Source: Prevotellaceae bacterium (GTDB taxonomy: Bacteria > Bacteroidota > Bacteroidia > Bacteroidales > Bacteroidaceae). Taken from it: a stretch of DNA of 64,000 nt. Below are positions 62,745-64,000 of this stretch, in pieces. The translations under genes and the position numbers were made by a program. Numbering within the stretch: position 1 is the first letter of the stretch; every line of letters begins with the position of its first letter. The DNA is taken from assembly GCA_021153165.1 (NCBI GenBank), contig JAGKTZ010000003.1, positions 1-64,000 on the forward strand, given 5' to 3'. Under the pieces are notes generated by a model that did no database searches, was not told the DNA's origin, and saw only the letters and a program-made list of their open reading frames with translations.

Positions 62745-62900
62745 TTTAAGAAAGATTAAGATTGTGTTACAACAATCATAAACGCTTTTTGAAAAACAGC
62801 TAACCATTTTCAAACAAAGTCTAGGGAAATTTGAAAAAAGTCTTGGCTTTTTTCAAAAAGTCGGCGCGGAATTTTCACAAAATCTCACCTTTTTTCATCC
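62745..62900 (-). repeat. Interspersed element, core copy 8
   Basis: The variant core AAAAAGTCGGCGCGGAATTT is at 62855-62874 (plus strand), with AAGATTAAG, AAGTCTAGGG and AAAAAAGTCTTGGC words to the left and AATCTCACCTTTTTTC to the right. The right side joins the promoter-hairpin unit at 62905-62993, as at 36183-36385. Confidence 0.65.
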
Positions 62901-62904
62901 AAAA

Positions 62905-62993
62905 ATGGGGCAAAATAAAGGGGAACTATCCGCATCTGGACAGTTCCCCACTTTCTTATCACAAAGATACGATATTTTTTTGCGAAATGCAAA
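62905..62993 (-). ncRNA. Promoter-hairpin unit 3
   Basis: On the minus strand TTTG (62993-62990), a 20-nt spacer and TATCTTTG (62969-62962) are followed by hairpin GGGGAACT/AGTTCCCC (62949-62942 with 62927-62920), with an inner TCC/GGA pair, then CTTTATTTTGCCCC. It is nearly identical in layout to the unit at 36183-36266. It lies between the convergent glycan-binding-domain gene and sufE. Confidence 0.6.
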
Positions 62994-63066
62994 TCGCGAT
63001 TAACAGTCGTTAAGGAAATGTTTCACGCCAATGGCATTGTCGAAATGACGTGAGATGCCATCTCCC

Positions 63067-63495
63067 CTACCCTTGCGCCAATTTGGTTTGGTAAGCCAAA
63101 GCATACATGCGCATCTGCTTCACCATCGCCAGAAGCCCGTTGCTACGGGTGGGCGAAAGGTGCTCGGACAGACCGATCTTGTCTATGAAGTAAAGGTCGG
63201 CTTCCAGAATTTCCTGGGGCGTATGTCCGCTCAACACGCGCATCAGAAGAACAGCAATACCCTTGACAATCAGAGCATCGCTCTCGGCACGATATTCCAG
63301 GACCCCATCCACTTCGTCGCACACCAACCACACGCGGCTCTGGCAACCTTCGATCAGGTTGGCATCCACCTTTTCATCCTCGGACAGGTCGTCTTCGTCC
63401 TCGCCCAAATCGATAAGGAGCTGGTAGCGGTCCATCCAGTCATCCAGCAATGTGAAGTCTTCGATAATCTCGTCTTGAAGTTCGTTGATAGTCAT
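63067..63495 (-). CDS. sufE: SufE-family sulfur acceptor protein
   Basis: This protein takes persulfide sulfur from a SufS-type cysteine desulfurase for iron-sulfur cluster assembly, 142 residues. The acceptor cysteine is Cys51 in the motif NLIEGCQSRVWLV. The SufE core EDFTLLDDWMDRYQLLIDLGE and the C-terminal LSPTRSNGLLAMVKQMR match the family. An acidic insert DEDDLSEDEKVD precedes the cysteine. It follows the M28 peptidase gene by 31 nt on the same strand. No suf or isc genes are nearby. Confidence 0.92.
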   Translation of the reverse strand: MTINELQDEIIEDFTLLDDWMDRYQLLIDLGEDEDDLSEDEKVDANLIEGCQSRVWLVCDEVDGVLEYRAESDALIVKGIAVLLMRVLSGHTPQEILEADLYFIDKIGLSEHLSPTRSNGLLAMVKQMRMYALAYQTKLAQG

Positions 63496-63526
63496 ATTAC
63501 GTCTATATTATGTGTTGTAAGAAGCA

Positions 63527-64000
63527 TTAAAAAACCTCGCTGCCGAGCACCTGTATCAGGGTTTGTCCCACTGCGCCCAGGACCTCGCGCGAAATATGCT
63601 CGGGAGTATCGTTCACCGTGTGCCATGTGGCAGAGAATCCGCCCTGTGGGCCAGCCAAACAGGGGATGATGTCTATGGTCGGCACACCCAAATATTGATT
63701 GATGGGCAGGTGATCGTCGATAGCTACCGAACCGTCTTCGTAGAGGAAATACTTGTCTGCTCCCACCGCCTCGGCAGCACTCCATACTTTGGTCATGATG
63801 GACGAAGCATACTGCATCGAGTAGTATTCGCGGCAGAAGCGTGCGTCCTTGCCACCCACCATATCAAGCAGAATACCATACTCTGCACGATAGCCTGCTA
63901 CATGTGGATTTTGCGCCCAATATTGTGAGCCCAGACACCAGTCGCTGCCGTCCTGTGGAGCACCCTCTTCACCCCAATAAGGAGCGCCATAGTCCTCCAT
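63527..64000 (-). CDS. M28-family peptidase/glutaminyl cyclase-like, partial
   Basis: The gene runs off the right edge; only the C-terminal 157 residues are seen. The text DYGAPYWGEEGAP...DWCLGSQYWA, GILLDMVGGKDARF and SVAIDDHLPINQYLGVPTIDII, then FSATWHTVNDTPEHIS, is typical of M28 enzymes of the glutaminyl-peptide cyclotransferase type in Bacteroidetes. It includes likely zinc ligands (the aspartate of LLDMVGG and the histidine of WHTVND). Export cannot be judged without the N terminus. sufE follows 31 nt downstream. Confidence 0.85.
   Translation of the reverse strand: MEDYGAPYWGEEGAPQDGSDWCLGSQYWAQNPHVAGYRAEYGILLDMVGGKDARFCREYYSMQYASSIMTKVWSAAEAVGADKYFLYEDGSVAIDDHLPINQYLGVPTIDIIPCLAGPQGGFSATWHTVNDTPEHISREVLGAVGQTLIQVLGSEVF

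Overview
This looks like a chromosomal stretch of a member of the Bacteroidetes, most likely order Bacteroidales and close to Prevotellaceae (inference). The grounds are: promoters of the Bacteroidetes type (TTTG, about 20 nt, TAnnTTTG) before many genes; almost no Shine-Dalgarno sequences; a three-gene fumarate reductase/succinate dehydrogenase set; a Bacteroidetes-type IspG with a large insertion; the rpoN-PAP2-purE-ispG order; short C-terminal sorting-like tails on secreted proteins; and many secreted glycosidases and lipoproteins. No tRNA, rRNA, CRISPR array, insertion sequence or prophage was seen.

Layout. 1-4.1 kb: fumarate reductase/succinate dehydrogenase operon (minus). 4.4-6.6 kb: glyS and an FKBP lipoprotein (minus). 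6.7-9.1 kb: a polysaccharide co-polymerase/tyrosine kinase (minus), divergent from dGTPase, a flippase and a glycosyltransferase (9.6-13.6 kb). 14.3-15.5 kb: an outer-membrane protein whose start is doubtful. 15.9-19.2 kb: a large lipoprotein and a DUF5723 barrel protein. 19.7-28.8 kb: metG, a secreted M6 protease, an M3 peptidase lipoprotein and a GH20 hexosaminidase. 29.4-36.1 kb: acpP, a broken fabF, rnc, a DUF4112 membrane protein, mutS. 36.6-37.6 kb: an AT-rich DUF1643-like gene. 37.8-43.2 kb: a GEVED-type secreted protein, a GH29 fucosidase and a sialate O-acetylesterase, which with the GH20 enzyme suggest use of host-type fucosylated, sialylated and N-acetylhexosamine glycans. 43.3-47.3 kb: secDF and, divergent, an LpxL-type acyltransferase. 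47.9-57.7 kb: rpoN, PAP2-like, purE, ispG, sbcD, sbcC in transcription order (minus). 57.9-62.6 kb: purL and a secreted glycan-binding-domain protein. 63.1-64.0 kb: sufE and the end of an M28 peptidase.

The most unusual content lies between the genes. One family of AT-rich interspersed elements occurs about ten times. Its core is AACGAGACGTCGCGAAATTT, surrounded by head-to-head AAAAAGTCTAAG-like words. Three copies are about 360-370 bp long and flanked by direct repeats of GTCAAAATTTTTCGCATTTT. At each of the four convergent gene junctions in the window, the element is joined to a unit made of a complete Bacteroidetes promoter followed within about 10 nt by a strong hairpin. This could be a family of very short transcripts or promoter-driven terminators. 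Other leads are a fabF missing its catalytic-cysteine segment, a long hairpin just before the RNase III start codon, and a structured acpP-fabF spacer.
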